A stretch of DNA of 64,000 nt, from the NCBI GenBank assembly GCA_029959085.1, contig JARWIR010000038.1, positions 6,332,915 through 6,396,914 of the forward strand, in the 5' to 3' direction. Position 1 is the stretch's first letter; each line of letters opens with the position of its first letter. This document shows, in pieces, positions 49,796-60,125 of the stretch. The DNA comes from Nemophila menziesii. Taxonomy: Eukaryota; Streptophyta; Magnoliopsida; Boraginales; Hydrophyllaceae. The notes beneath the pieces were generated by a model that was not told where the DNA came from, made no database searches, and was given only the letters and a program-made list of their open reading frames with translations. The position numbers were made by a program, and so were the translations under genes.

Positions 49796-51367
49796 TTGTA
49801 TCGTCCCGATACTATAAAATAAAGAATAGTAGGGAAGTCAAGAAGAAGAAGTAGGAGAATAAGAACAGAACACAATGAATGATCCTAGAGCATAGTATCT
49901 AAAAAGTCTCATGTAGTAATGCTAAATAAATAATGCACACGTATGCTTAATATACACATAATCAACAATCCATAAATTCGAGTCAAGATTAATTTCGCAA
50001 TGCCAGAAGGAGAGGTTGATAACTTAGTTCATGCTAATGGCTATAGGTTGTTCATAGGTCTTAATATAGAATCCAATGGTCCACTTACCTACTACCTAAT
50101 AGCTCAATTGTTTCTCCACCAAGCAGTTAGAAATCCTAAAGGTCTTTGGTTATAACGTGGCTTAGGGACGGTGTGGTATATTTGGATAATGAAAAAGTGA
50201 GCTTTTGGCTCTCTCCTCACATTCCATCAACGAATCGCCCTAAAGCTTGAGTTTTCACTCAAAGAGGTTCTCACTCAACCCAATTTTTTATGCTTTTGAT
50301 GTGCATCCCCAATTGATCCCAAATAAACCTTTTTCATGATGATATACAATTTCCACTTTTCCGGTCCGAATCTATATTCTTTTCATATCAATTTTTTTCT
50401 TTTGTATAGCTATGACTCTCTTTTTGATGTTCGAGATATCACGCTATTTTTTTTCATATTTTTTTCTTTTCAAATCTAGCTCGTAGCTTCTTTTTCATTC
50501 ACTATTACCCCGGCAAAGGGTTACAATATTACTAATTCATCATAAATAAAATCACAATTACAATTTCCCAAAACTCAATGTTCCCTAATGATGAAACCCA
50601 CCACCCCAAACTCAAGCTCTAAAAACGACTTGTCTCAGGTTTTACGATTCGAGTGCGGGTCATATACATAAGTCCTATAAACTAAGGGTATGGATTATAA
50701 TATGGTTAATAAAAAGGATTTAGAAAGACCCAGAGGGGCTAAGACGGATAAATAATAACAATAATCAAATAAAAGGGTGGGAAGGCATAAAAGGCTTCAA
50801 GTGGCTTCAATATGAAAGAACTGCCTTATTCATTTTTCTAACTACCAGATTTTGTTATGTTTTCACTAATAGTTCATAGACAAGTGGGTTTTCAACTAAT
50901 TTCAAACCTCATGTTCTACACACCATATAACTCTCCCTAAGTTTCAACGTAACTTCTTACCTTTCCTCATTAACATTTCTATCTTTTATTTCCTGTTTTC
51001 ATACATGCATACTAGACATATTTATGACATCTTTCAAAAACATACTACTTACGATCATTGACCTAATTAACTCATGCTCAAATAGGTACATTTAACATAT
51101 TCTATGCCTAATTCAACATAAAAAAAATTAAATTTTATGTAAATACAAAAAGGAAGATGAGGACAACGAATCCCCACCCCCAACTCAAAAATAATCCGTG
51201 TCCCCACGACTCGAAAAAGACTCAAGAAAGAAATAAAATTTAAAATTAGCACACATATTGCACATAAAGAAATGGTAGGGAAGAAAGAAAACATACTCTT
51301 CGAGGCTATTACCTCGCCTTGTCGACCAAGTGTTTCTCCTTCACCCAACTTCTTATTTGCTTTCTGA

Positions 51368-51916
51368 TCAAGACACGTGATCATAGTAGGATATTGCATT
51401 AAATAACGACATCGGAGAGACCGCAAATCGTATCACCTCCTCATAGATTAACTGTGCCACATCTTCTTTTTCTTCTCTCAAATACATTTTACAATTCACA
51501 AAGATAGCATTTTTAGAATGCCTTACCATGAACGTAGACCAACCCATTCTTTTACCGAACTCCAAGAGTCTTCTTGTATTCTTCTTGATCAAGTTCTTCT
51601 TCAAATACTTTATCATAAGCAAAAGGTAGTTCCTTTAATTGTTTCTTTGGAGAAGCTATCATGGCCATTGAAGCTTTCTCTTTTTCTTCGGGTGTAGGGT
51701 CTTTGAATGTAGAGGTTGTGTTGTTTTCTTCACGAAAGTTGGAACCTTTTTTCCCATTGAATCAAACACAGCATGCTGACCTCTCTTCTCTTGACTTGTT
51801 TTACCCTTTGAATTGGAACTAGAACTTTTCTTACTTGATTTCTTCTCAATAAAATCCAATACCTTGCTTTTCTTTATCTCCCTTACAGTAGATATTGTTT
51901 ATATTCTCTTAATCAT
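51368..51916 (-). pseudogene. Second ORF of element B (broken)
   Basis: The ATG at 51916 follows the purine box CTTTGACTTGGGGGTCAATTG. The reading MIKRI, stop, TISTVREIKKSKVLDFIEKK continues in frame with a Lys/Ser-rich part (KKSSKKSSSSNSKGKTSQEK) to 51659. After frame changes it continues as KGLP-like acidic sequence (LPFAYDKVFEEELDQEEYKK), then RMGWSTFMVRHSKNAIFVNC and LIYEEVIRFAVSPMSLFNAI, ending at 51368. It is coding-like but carries a stop and two frameshifts. A distant similarity of the last part to the domain of the 437-aa protein in C is possible but unproven. It lies where Athila elements carry their env-like region. Confidence 0.45.
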
Positions 51917-52312
51917 CTCAATTGACCCCCAAGTCAAAGCTTTAACCACTCTTGAAATTTGAAACTCTTGATTATTCGTTGTACAAGCTTTATTTGGGTT
52001 AGGAAAGGTGATTTGATGATGATTCTCTATATGGGTAAGATGGATTCTTCATGGATTGGTATGGATTTAAGAAATTGTAGGATGAATTTCTGAAATTTAA
52101 GCTTTTGATTCTTGGATTCAATGTGTTTTGGTATGACATGGGTGGTTGAATCTTCATTGTAATGATGTGGAGAGAATATTTGATGTGTTTTTATGGTGAT
52201 TGGGTAGTGTTTTGATGTTTGGGGAAGGTTTGATGAAGCTTCAATGGAGTTGGGAGAGGTTTGGAGAAGAAAGAGAGGCTTAATGATTAAAAAATAGACC
52301 AACCTCTTTCTC

Positions 52313-52586
52313 TTTTATAACCTAAAAACACAGAAATTTTCTTTCTCCAGCGGGGTCGGGCGGTATACCGGCCATAGGGCCCGGCATGTCGGTGCTGCTG
52401 TTATTCCAGACTCGAGTTACGCCAAAATACCCGACTTATAAACACGCGGGCACGGGTTTTTGTGCTGAGCGGCATACTGGAGCTGTCCTCCTTCGATTTT
52501 TTACCTTTCAGCCTTGAACACGTGGCGACACCCGTGGGCTCGGGTTTACTGACCTGCGGTATACCGCCGGTAAGGTCCGGTATACC
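52313..52586 (-). promoter_or_regulatory. Palindrome pairs and TATA box (element B)
   Basis: Pairs: GGTATACC 52579 and 52558 (21 bp apart), and GGTATACC 52362 with degenerate GGCATGTC 52383 (21 bp apart). TATAAAAGAGA follows on the minus strand at 52319-52313, about 43 bp beyond the nearer palindrome. Confidence 0.55.
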
Positions 52587-52812
52587 GGTGGTGTCATCTG
52601 AATTTTGCAAAAAAATTCGTTTTTCCTCCCAAATTCAATTTCTTTAGCACCTAAACATCCAAAACACTAATACCTTTCTCAAATATGCAATATTAACTAA
52701 AAATAACTAAACTAAACATAAAGTAAGGACATAAAAACATAAAAAAACTACGGGTTGTCTCCCGTATAGCACTTTTGTTTAACGTCTTTTAAAGTTAGAC
52801 GTGTTACCTCGA

Positions 52813-53982
52813 TTAAGAATGACGAAATTTCCACCCCTTGCCTCTAATTCCCACGAACTTTTCAGCTCGATTCTTCATAATCATGGATGGTTCCATCCAA
52901 GAATTCGTGGGTAGAGGTTTTTCTGGTGGTAACTCGATAGCATTACACTCCTCTGGTGATCCACTCATCTCCTCGGTTTCTAATCTTCGTTTGCTAGAAA
53001 GAATGTCCTTCATGAATTTTTGATATGGTGGCATTCTTTTAAGAGCTTCTACAAACGGTATGTTAATCTTTATCTTGTTCACCATGTCAAGGAACTTCTG
53101 GAAATCTTTTTCGTTGTTCTTGGTTTTGACACGTGATGGGAATGGTGGAGGAGGACGTGTATTTGTTACCACCGTGCTCTCTTTCTATTCTGGTGTCTTC
53201 TCTGGGACACTCGTTTGTTCAATTACCTCTTCTACCTTATCTTCAATTGTTTCTTCAACCACTTTCTCAGGAATAGTGGTTGGTTCTGGTTCTACTCTAG
53301 GCGGAGGTAATTGTTTTCCACTTCTTAATTCAACTGCATGACAAACATTGTCTTCTGGAGCACTAGTATCACTTGGGAGTTGCCCTTTTGCAAAGATTTG
53401 AAGTTTACTCGCCATTTGTGACATTGTATGCTCAAGATTCTTAAGTACCTTGGATGAGTTTTGGCTTCTTTGCTGGCTAATCTTCATATTTTCTTAAACT
53501 AGGTTCATCATCTTAGCCATGCTTGAATTCAAACTCGAAGGTTGCTCTTGTATGGTTTGCTGCATCGAATAAGAAAGTGGTTCTTGATAAGCATCGATAT
53601 AAATCGGAGCTTCTTGATAGATAGGTTGTGGAGGATAGTAAGATTGTGGTCGCGGTTGATAATATGTCTGTTGATTTCCGACCCAATTATGATTCTGTGG
53701 GGGCTGATAATTAGCGTAATTTCCTTGAGATTGATAATAACCATTATAATAATGGTTTCTTTGATAAGGTATGAAGGAAATCGAAGTTGGATTATTCATG
53801 CAACTCTCCCACGAGTGATCTCTTGCTCCACAATTAGGACATGAAGGTAAAGTATGTACTAGATTTCCTTGAGCTATTTCTCGCGCTAGTTCGCGTAATT
53901 CAGCGAGTTGCTGGTCTATCTTCTTCATAATTGTATTAGCTTCTACAAGATCTAGTAATACGAAACTTTCCTTCCTTAACAA
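52813..53982 (-). pseudogene. Gag C-terminal part fused to an integrase-like tail (element B)
   Basis: One continuous frame of 390 codons with two in-frame stops (53494-53496 and 53185-53187). In order: a coiled-coil-like start (NTIMKKIDQQLAELRELARE), zinc knuckle CPNCGARDHSWESC (CX2CX4HX4C), a Gln/Tyr/Pro-rich stretch, GQLPSDT...ELRSGK, PPPPFPSRV, the linker VEALKRMPPYQKFMKDIL and GSPEECNAIEL. It then jumps to NSWMEPSMIMKNRAEKFVGI and RGKGWKFRHS, similar to the tail of the F protein. The Gag core upstream, the protease, RT, RNase H and integrase core are absent. Element B is non-autonomous and its gag is dead. Confidence 0.8.
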
Positions 53983-54091
53983 ATCTGCTCTCGCCTAAAG
54001 ATCTGTAAAACCAAAAACTAAAAAGAAAAGCGTAAAATAGAACTAACTAACATATAAGCACTAGATAATTGCACAAGGACTAACGATGTAG

Positions 54092-54109
54092 TCCCCGACA
54101 GCGGCTCCA
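54092..54109 (-). other. Primer binding site of element B (tRNA-Asp type)
   Basis: Minus-strand TGGAGCCGCTGTCGGGGA, a slightly mutated form of the PBS in F (TGGCGCCGCTGCCGGGGA), preceded by CACCAAGTTTT as in F. Confidence 0.8.
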
Positions 54110-54115
54110 AAAACT

Positions 54116-54178
54116 TGGTGTCGCCTAGGGTGTTTATTTGCACTTATTTTATACATTACTTTATCACACCTTAGGCGA
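54116..54178. repeat. Flipped remnant of the 5' LTR of element B
   Basis: Next to the minus-strand PBS the LTR end reads TGGTGTCGCCTA as expected, then switches to 55 bp (54124-54178) identical to the plus-oriented LTR end at 40498-40547 and beyond, ending TTAGGCGA. The segment is bounded by inverted TCGCCTA/TAGGCGA. No further LTR sequence follows. Confidence 0.75.
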
Positions 54179-54182
54179 AACT

Positions 54183-54215
<33 letters not shown>

Positions 54216-54829
54216 GTTGTTAGATCCCAGAAAATTCTTGAGAAAAACAACAAATCCGGATAAGAAAAAGCAAAAGTTGGAAAAAAAAAGCTAAAAAGAG
54301 GTTTTAAGCTAAAAAAGGAAAATGGAATAACAATTAATGGATGAATGTGTAGAGAGGTTTTTAGTGAGTTGACTCTCATTGACCTTTTTTTTCTTTGCTT
54401 CATAACCAAAGAAAATTTAAATAAAAAACATATATTCTTTTTTTCCTTTTAATTTTTTCAGATTCTATGACTCAATTTCTCATTCAATTTCAAATGATTT
54501 TAACCAGATTAATATATTACGTTAATCTTTACAACTAGAATAAACGTATCAAGGGTAAAATCTCATTTGACCAATAGATAGGCATGGAGTCTTGCTGGAA
54601 AGCATGCTTTTATGCAAAAATGGAACCACCAAGCAAAAGGCCAAGAAGAATAGCATAGCATTTTGGGTTCAAATTCATAACCCATCTATATATATCTTAA
54701 GATAACGCAAATAAGATAGTAAAGAAGTTAGGAATTGTGAAAAAAAATCTTTTACCACCAATTACAACCTTTAAAGAGATGGTTTATATGAGGATAAAAG
54801 TCTCATGGAACATAAACCAAGTGATGGTG
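54179..54829. other. Intergenic, with (GA)n tract
   Basis: An (AG)n microsatellite lies at 54183-54211. The rest is AT-rich, probably host sequence, with a TATA-like CTATATATATC near 54687. A possible ATG (54823-54825) sits at the edge of element F. Confidence 0.5.
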
Positions 54830-56400
54830 TGATGTCTCCTTAATTGTTCTTATTTTAGACCCTTAGGAGACATCATTTTTGGTGTTATTTTAATTAATTC
54901 GATAGACTTTTGGACTAAATATGCAATATTTCGGATTTCCCTTTTTATTTCTAGCATTTTTGAATTATTAAACTTTTGCGCGTAATATTGGTATTTTTAG
55001 TGTAAAGTTTACAGGTTTTTAGATGTTAGCTAGGAAAGGAATCCGAAGATAAAGTCAAAGATTAAAAGATAGAGTCAAGACTTGAAGAGAAATCCCGAAG
55101 ATATTATTTTTAGAGCTGAAAATCCATTTTTCCAGGCCCTTGATTGCTGTTTTCGAGGTACTTAAGAGCTGATTGAGCCGCTGACCTTTGAAGAGAAAAC
55201 ATTCCTTATCGAAGTACGGAACTTTAGCAACTGGAATGAGGTCAATCGGAGTTGTAACGCATCGGGAAAAGCAGTTTTAGTGAAGGCCTGTCATCAGTTA
55301 CGGGATTTTGGGCTTAGAAAGTGGGCTTGGACATTTAATTAGGCTTTTATTTTCTGGTCCAAGCCCTAATCCGTTTTTCTTATTATAAAAGGAGGTCTGG
55401 ACTTCTATTTTTCATACAATTCATTCTTTACAATTAAAAACACCAGAGAGAAGCAACAGAAGGAAGGAAGAAGAAGCTGCTAGAGCTGGAGTGGGTCTAT
55501 AGCTCTGTTCTCAGTCATTCCAATTCCGGAAATTAGGTTTCTTTTATCTTTTATTTGTAATCAATTATGACTTCCATTTATTTTAATTTAGTTTTTCTTT
55601 TTAATATGAGCTAAACAATTCATAGTGCTTGAGAACGCATAATGGGTTAATCCCAATTTGATTTCATTCTATACATTTGAATTTGGGATATTTATTATTT
55701 AAATCAAATTGGGTAATTCGTATTTTTCTTTAATTTGCATTTTAATTACTATTATTGACGTAATTAACCAATGATAGGACTTAGTATCTAGGCTATTCCA
55801 ATTAGTGGCGATTGGATCACCTTGACGGGGGGTTTAGGTACCGAACTAGTTAATGAATGTAGGTTAGAAATTATTGACTCTGACGAGCTTAATTAAACCT
55901 ATGGCCTATTGGGTAATGAACATTTTAACACTTGAGAGTGGACTATAATCGCCCTGACGGGGTTTGTAGCATTTGATAGTTGCTCCTTAGTCCACCCTGA
56001 CGGGGGTAAGGAGATTATAGAATCCCGACCAATACCAATTTACAAATTTGTCCCTTAAACAATGTATGAAATGAATGATAGTTAGGAAAACCCTTGCGTC
56101 TCTCAAGTACTACTTGCTCATACTTGCGTTTTCACTCATTTTACTTGCGTTTTAGCTTTTTACTTGCATTATTATTTTGTCTTTCATTTATTTAGTAATA
56201 AATCACAAAACCAAAACAAACAAATTATCCTCTTTTATTTTCATAAGTGCATCAATCACTATTTGCATAGACATTGTGATCAACCATCCGTCCTTGGAAC
56301 GAATCTGATTATCAGAATTACTACTTGGGACAACCGTACACTTGCGGTTGTGGTTCGATTAGCATTTGCATTTATTTTTAGAACACACAAAGGACCACCA
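54830..56400 (+). repeat. 5' LTR of element F
   Basis: Starts TGATGTCTCCTTAATTG and ends GGACCACCA. TATAAAA at 55384-55390 is the likely promoter TATA box, with transcription expected to start near 55415. Confidence 0.95.
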
Positions 56401-56406
56401 AGTTTT

Positions 56407-56424
56407 TGGCGCCGCTGCCGGGGA
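56407..56424 (+). other. Primer binding site of element F (tRNA-Asp)
   Basis: TGGCGCCGCTGCCGGGGA, 6 nt after the LTR, complementary to the tRNA-Asp 3' end with one mismatch; typical of the Athila lineage. Confidence 0.9.
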
Positions 56425-56543
56425 CGGTAGCGTGTGACCACGGTGTTTATCCTTTAGTGATAGTTGCATTTATTTTTATTTTTGTTTTTATCAGTTTTAC
56501 GCTTTTTGCTTGTTTAGTTTTCTCAGGTTTTTAGGTTTGGTGT

Positions 56544-59393
56544 ATGCGAAGGAGACTCTTTAAGGATCTAGAGCCAACACCTCCGACCCTTAATAATCCA
56601 GAATCATTAATCAGACTTGCTAACAAGAGAAGGAAAGAACAAGAATCCTCAGAAGTAGAAGAATTAATTCACCAAATGGAGAACGTTAATATTCAGAACA
56701 ATAACGGACAAGCTCAAATCGTGATGAATCAAGATCCTTGGTTCACTAATGGCCCTCCAGAAGTTCCATTCCGCGCTCCAGCTATAGGAGTAGGTGCTCC
56801 AGATATTAATGTTCCGAGATTCCGTCCAGATTCGGGTATGCTAGCTCAGTTCCAAAACTTTGGAAATTTTCGCGGAAGACCATCGGAAGATCCTCTTAGA
56901 GCGATACAAAAATTTAAACAGATCTGTGATTCTTACATCACACAAGGAGTTTCAAAAGAACAGATGTACTACGCTGTGTTTAAATTTTTTGTTATTGATG
57001 GAGCAAGTGAATGGCATGATACACAAGATCCGACGAAGATAACCAATTGGGATCAATTGGAAGCCGCGTTTTTCAACAGATATTATCCGAGTAATATGAG
57101 GTTAGATGCTGAATTGGAGTTGACTAATTTTCGTCAAGAATATGATGAGACTGTAGGTAAGAGTTGGACTAGATTTCAGATGTGTTTGCGTAGAGTTCCA
57201 AATCATGGTTTTTCAGAATTTCAACAGTTAAAGATTTTTTATAGAGGCCTTGATGGAGCTTCGAGAGAAAAGTTAGATACGTTATGTGGTGCAGGTTTCC
57301 TTCAAGTTCAACCCGCTCATGCCAAAATTATTTTAGAACGAACAGTCAAGAATGAGGTTGGGTGGAAATCAGAGAGAACACCTGTTAAGGGTGTTAATAA
57401 TGTTAACATAGAAGAGAAACTTGCTACCTTTGAGACAAAAATTCAAAACACTTTGGAGCAACAATTGAAGCAGCTTACTTTAGCTGTAAAAGAAGGATTT
57501 TCGGGTAAGAGAGTAGCTGTGCATGCTGCACAAGAGGTTTATATGTGTTCGATTTGTAGAGTTGATGATCATGATGAGGAGAATTGTCCGAGTAATCAAG
57601 AATCAGTGATGTTCATGTCCAACAGAGGTAATTTTAATTCGAGTGGTAATGGGTATCAGCCTAACAGAAACCATCCGGGGTTTCAATATTCGAATCCTAA
57701 TGGGGCAGCCAATCCTACACATGCGTATCAGCCGCGTCCCCAAGGTGACAACTATAATCCTAGACCACACAATAACTATCAAGGAGGACAGAATCAAAAT
57801 TATGTACAGAGACAAGCTCCTCAGAATACTTATGATGAGAATTTGAACCAGAAAGCTTTACCTGCCCATCCACAAGAAGGAGCAAATACCCTTCAGAAAA
57901 CAGTTGAAAGTTTAATCGCTCTACAAGCACAAGCAATGGAACGTCAGAACGCAGCGATGGAACGTCAGGATGCAGCGATAGAACGTCAGAACGCAGCTAT
58001 AGAAAGACAAAATGCACTTGAAGCAAATATGAAGATGTTCCAAAATCAGCTGAGTCAAATCAATAAACAGCTCAATCAACGTCAGCAAGGACAACTTCCT
58101 AGTGATACTGAGAATCCGTTACAAATCGAAGATTGTAAAGTTATTAATCTTAGAAGTGGTAAGAACCTTCCTCCACCTCCTTTTCCGGTTATGAAAGAAA
58201 AAGAAGTTAGAAAAGAAAAAGAGGTGGTGAATAAAGATAAAGAAGTTGAAGTAGAAGAAGTGGAGAAGCCTGTTGAGGTTCCGAAAAAGAAAGATGAGAC
58301 TATAATCAATCGTCCACCTCCACCATTTCCATCGAGAGTTCAAAAGAAAGGTGATATGGGTGAGTATCAAAAATTCTTTAACAAAATAAGAGGTCTTAGC
58401 ATAAATATTCCGTTGTTAGAAGCTATTCGAGATGTACCCAAGTATGCTAAGTTTCTGAAGAAAGCCCTCACCAACAAACGGCCATATTGTGATAATGAGA
58501 TGATTGGTCTTCCTGAGGAATGTAGTGCTATTTGTCAAGGTAAATTACCTCCAAAGTTAGTTGATCCTGGGAGCTTTACAATTCCGATATCTATTGGTAA
58601 TGAGTGGAAAGGAAAAGCGCTATGTGATTTGGGTGCAAGCATCAATTTGATGCCCAAATCAGTCTTTGATAAGCTTAATATTGAAGCAAGACCCACTTCT
58701 ATGGTTTTGCAAATGGCGGATCGATCTCTGGCACATCCGGAAGGCCGAATCGAAGATGTCCTCGTTAAGGCAGGTACGTTAATTTTTCCCGCTGATTTCG
58801 TTATTCTTGATTACGACGCGGATAGGAATGTCCCCATTATTTTGGGAAGACCATTCCTAGCCACGGGGCGTACCCTTATTGATGTAGAAAATGGAGAAAT
58901 GATTATGAGGATCCAAGACGAAGAGGTGAAATTCAACGTGTTCAGGCCTATGAAGTTTCCGGATTCCAAGGATGAATGTTTTCGTGTAGATGTAATGGAA
59001 CCGGTAAGAACAAAGCCAATTAGTGTTGTGGACACTTTAGGGGTGGAGGAGAAAGAGCTACGAAAGAAACCACCAATTAAAGCTCCTCCATACCCCAAGG
59101 ATCCACAACTCAATCATGCGAAGAAGAAAGAGAAAGCACGTGCCACGAAGGTTCCGAAGGAACCTAAGAAAGAGAGAAAGAAAAAGGGGTTCAAAGTAGG
59201 TGAAGAAGTAGCTATGAAGAAACCGAACCCCCGCCCAAAGGTACGTGAATCAAAAAGTTCTTGGATAGGACCATTCATGGTCGCACAGATTATCTCAGAC
59301 AAACTAGTGGGCATAAAAGCGAAGGGATGCAAATTTCGACTTGCAAATATTGACAACCTCACTCACTGCTGGGGAGGTTATGTCAATGACTAA
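56544..59393 (+). CDS. gag-pro: Athila-like Gag-protease protein with integrase-like C-terminal tail (949 aa)
   Basis: Intact ORF. The Gag core (about residues 95-275: GRPSEDPLRAIQKF, ITNWDQLEAAFFNRYYPS, YRGLDGASREKLD) forms the virus-like particle. Zinc knuckle CSICRVDDHDEENC (335-348, CX2CX4HX4C) binds RNA. A Gln/Asn-rich region, a seven-residue tandem repeat (MERQNAA type, 465-492) and a Lys/Glu-rich coiled stretch (550-585) follow. The linker PPPPFPSRV...GLPEECSAI (590-663) leads to a retropepsin-like domain (about 674-800) with CDLGASINLMP (Asp695; DLGA instead of DTGA) and ILGRPFLAT. The ORF ends with a basic segment and SSWIGPFMVAQIISDKLVGI, resembling the integrase C-terminal domain seen in E (RWSGPFIVTKV). 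RT, RNase H and integrase core are cleanly missing in frame. Clearly Athila-type; the tail assignment is an inference. Confidence 0.9.
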   Translation: MRRRLFKDLEPTPPTLNNPESLIRLANKRRKEQESSEVEELIHQMENVNIQNNNGQAQIVMNQDPWFTNGPPEVPFRAPAIGVGAPDINVPRFRPDSGMLAQFQNFGNFRGRPSEDPLRAIQKFKQICDSYITQGVSKEQMYYAVFKFFVIDGASEWHDTQDPTKITNWDQLEAAFFNRYYPSNMRLDAELELTNFRQEYDETVGKSWTRFQMCLRRVPNHGFSEFQQLKIFYRGLDGASREKLDTLCGAGFLQVQPAHAKIILERTVKNEVGWKSERTPVKGVNNVNIEEKLATFETKIQNTLEQQLKQLTLAVKEGFSGKRVAVHAAQEVYMCSICRVDDHDEENCPSNQESVMFMSNRGNFNSSGNGYQPNRNHPGFQYSNPNGAANPTHAYQPRPQGDNYNPRPHNNYQGGQNQNYVQRQAPQNTYDENLNQKALPAHPQEGANTLQKTVESLIALQAQAMERQNAAMERQDAAIERQNAAIERQNALEANMKMFQNQLSQINKQLNQRQQGQLPSDTENPLQIEDCKVINLRSGKNLPPPPFPVMKEKEVRKEKEVVNKDKEVEVEEVEKPVEVPKKKDETIINRPPPPFPSRVQKKGDMGEYQKFFNKIRGLSINIPLLEAIRDVPKYAKFLKKALTNKRPYCDNEMIGLPEECSAICQGKLPPKLVDPGSFTIPISIGNEWKGKALCDLGASINLMPKSVFDKLNIEARPTSMVLQMADRSLAHPEGRIEDVLVKAGTLIFPADFVILDYDADRNVPIILGRPFLATGRTLIDVENGEMIMRIQDEEVKFNVFRPMKFPDSKDECFRVDVMEPVRTKPISVVDTLGVEEKELRKKPPIKAPPYPKDPQLNHAKKKEKARATKVPKEPKKERKKKGFKVGEEVAMKKPNPRPKVRESKSSWIGPFMVAQIISDKLVGIKAKGCKFRLANIDNLTHCWGGYVND

Positions 59394-59604
59394 TGATTGA
59401 GGTAACCCGTCGAGCTTAACGACGTTAAACAAAAGCCAATTACTTGTATATTAGCTGAGTTTTTAAATTTTTGCATTTTAGATTAGTTTGATTTTCGTAA
59501 TTTTAGTGTTTATTATTAAGAAATGAGGAAGGGTAGTTGTTTTTGATGATTTCAGGGGTAAAAAGGACTTGAGTTTGGGGTCGATTTGGCGAAAACAGAA
59601 GAAA

Positions 59605-59969
59605 AAGAGGTTGGATGTCCAGGAGAAACCGGGAACCCGCATTCCACAGAACCGGGTACCCGGTTTTGGTGCTGTAATTTCTGAAATTCCCTGGCCCAGC
59701 GTTTTGGTGATTGCGTTTTTCGTGCGTTTTGACTCGCGCATCGACACAAATCCGGGTACCCGCATTTGGCGAAACCGGGTACCCGGTTTCGGAGCTGCTG
59801 TTGGTGAAATTTTCTGGTCCAGCGTTTCAGGGTGCTGCGTTTTGGCGCGTTTTCATTCGCGCCATCGAGAAAATCCGGGAACCCGCATTCCACAGAACCG
59901 GGTACCCGGTTTCGGCGAGCAGAATTTCTGACCCTGCGTCTTGGAGTCCAGCGGTTTGGCGCGTCTCGA

Positions 59970-60041
<72 letters not shown>

Positions 60042-60125
60042 TATTTTTTATTTTTTTCGCGCCGTCACAGCGACGCGGAACCGGGAACCCGGATTTTCGA
60101 AACCGGGAACCCGGTTTGCATCTGT
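59605..60125 (+). repeat. Tandem ~123-bp array with CCGGGTACCCGG palindrome pairs (element F)
   Basis: Four diverged units. Pair starts: 59631/59654, 59754/59777, 59877/59900 (each 23 bp apart) and 60083/60105 (22 bp apart); the first three units repeat every 123 bp. Core palindromes are GGGTACCC or GGGAACCC within AACCGGG...CCCGGTT. A TATATTT box follows the last pair at 60155-60161. Confidence 0.85.

Larger units (their letters stand above)
49796..52812 (-). other. 3' noncoding region of element B
   Basis: A long 3' region with conserved blocks in the same order as F: palindrome pairs, TATA, leader, second ORF, GAGTCGTG hairpin (51193-51212), TTGAGTTTGGGGTGGTGGG (about 50600), GTAACCCTTTGCCGGGG (about 50508-50524), GCCAAAAGCTC (about 50200), PPT. 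Confidence 0.7.

Noticed and set aside
52027..52302. 91-codon minus-strand ORF downstream of the TATA box in B
   Set aside because: Lies in the C/A-rich leader and is not conserved in the matching leaders of A2, E or F.
57603..59362. Antisense and alternate-frame ORFs over the F gag-pro gene
   Set aside because: Shadows of the intact 949-codon ORF with no independent motifs.
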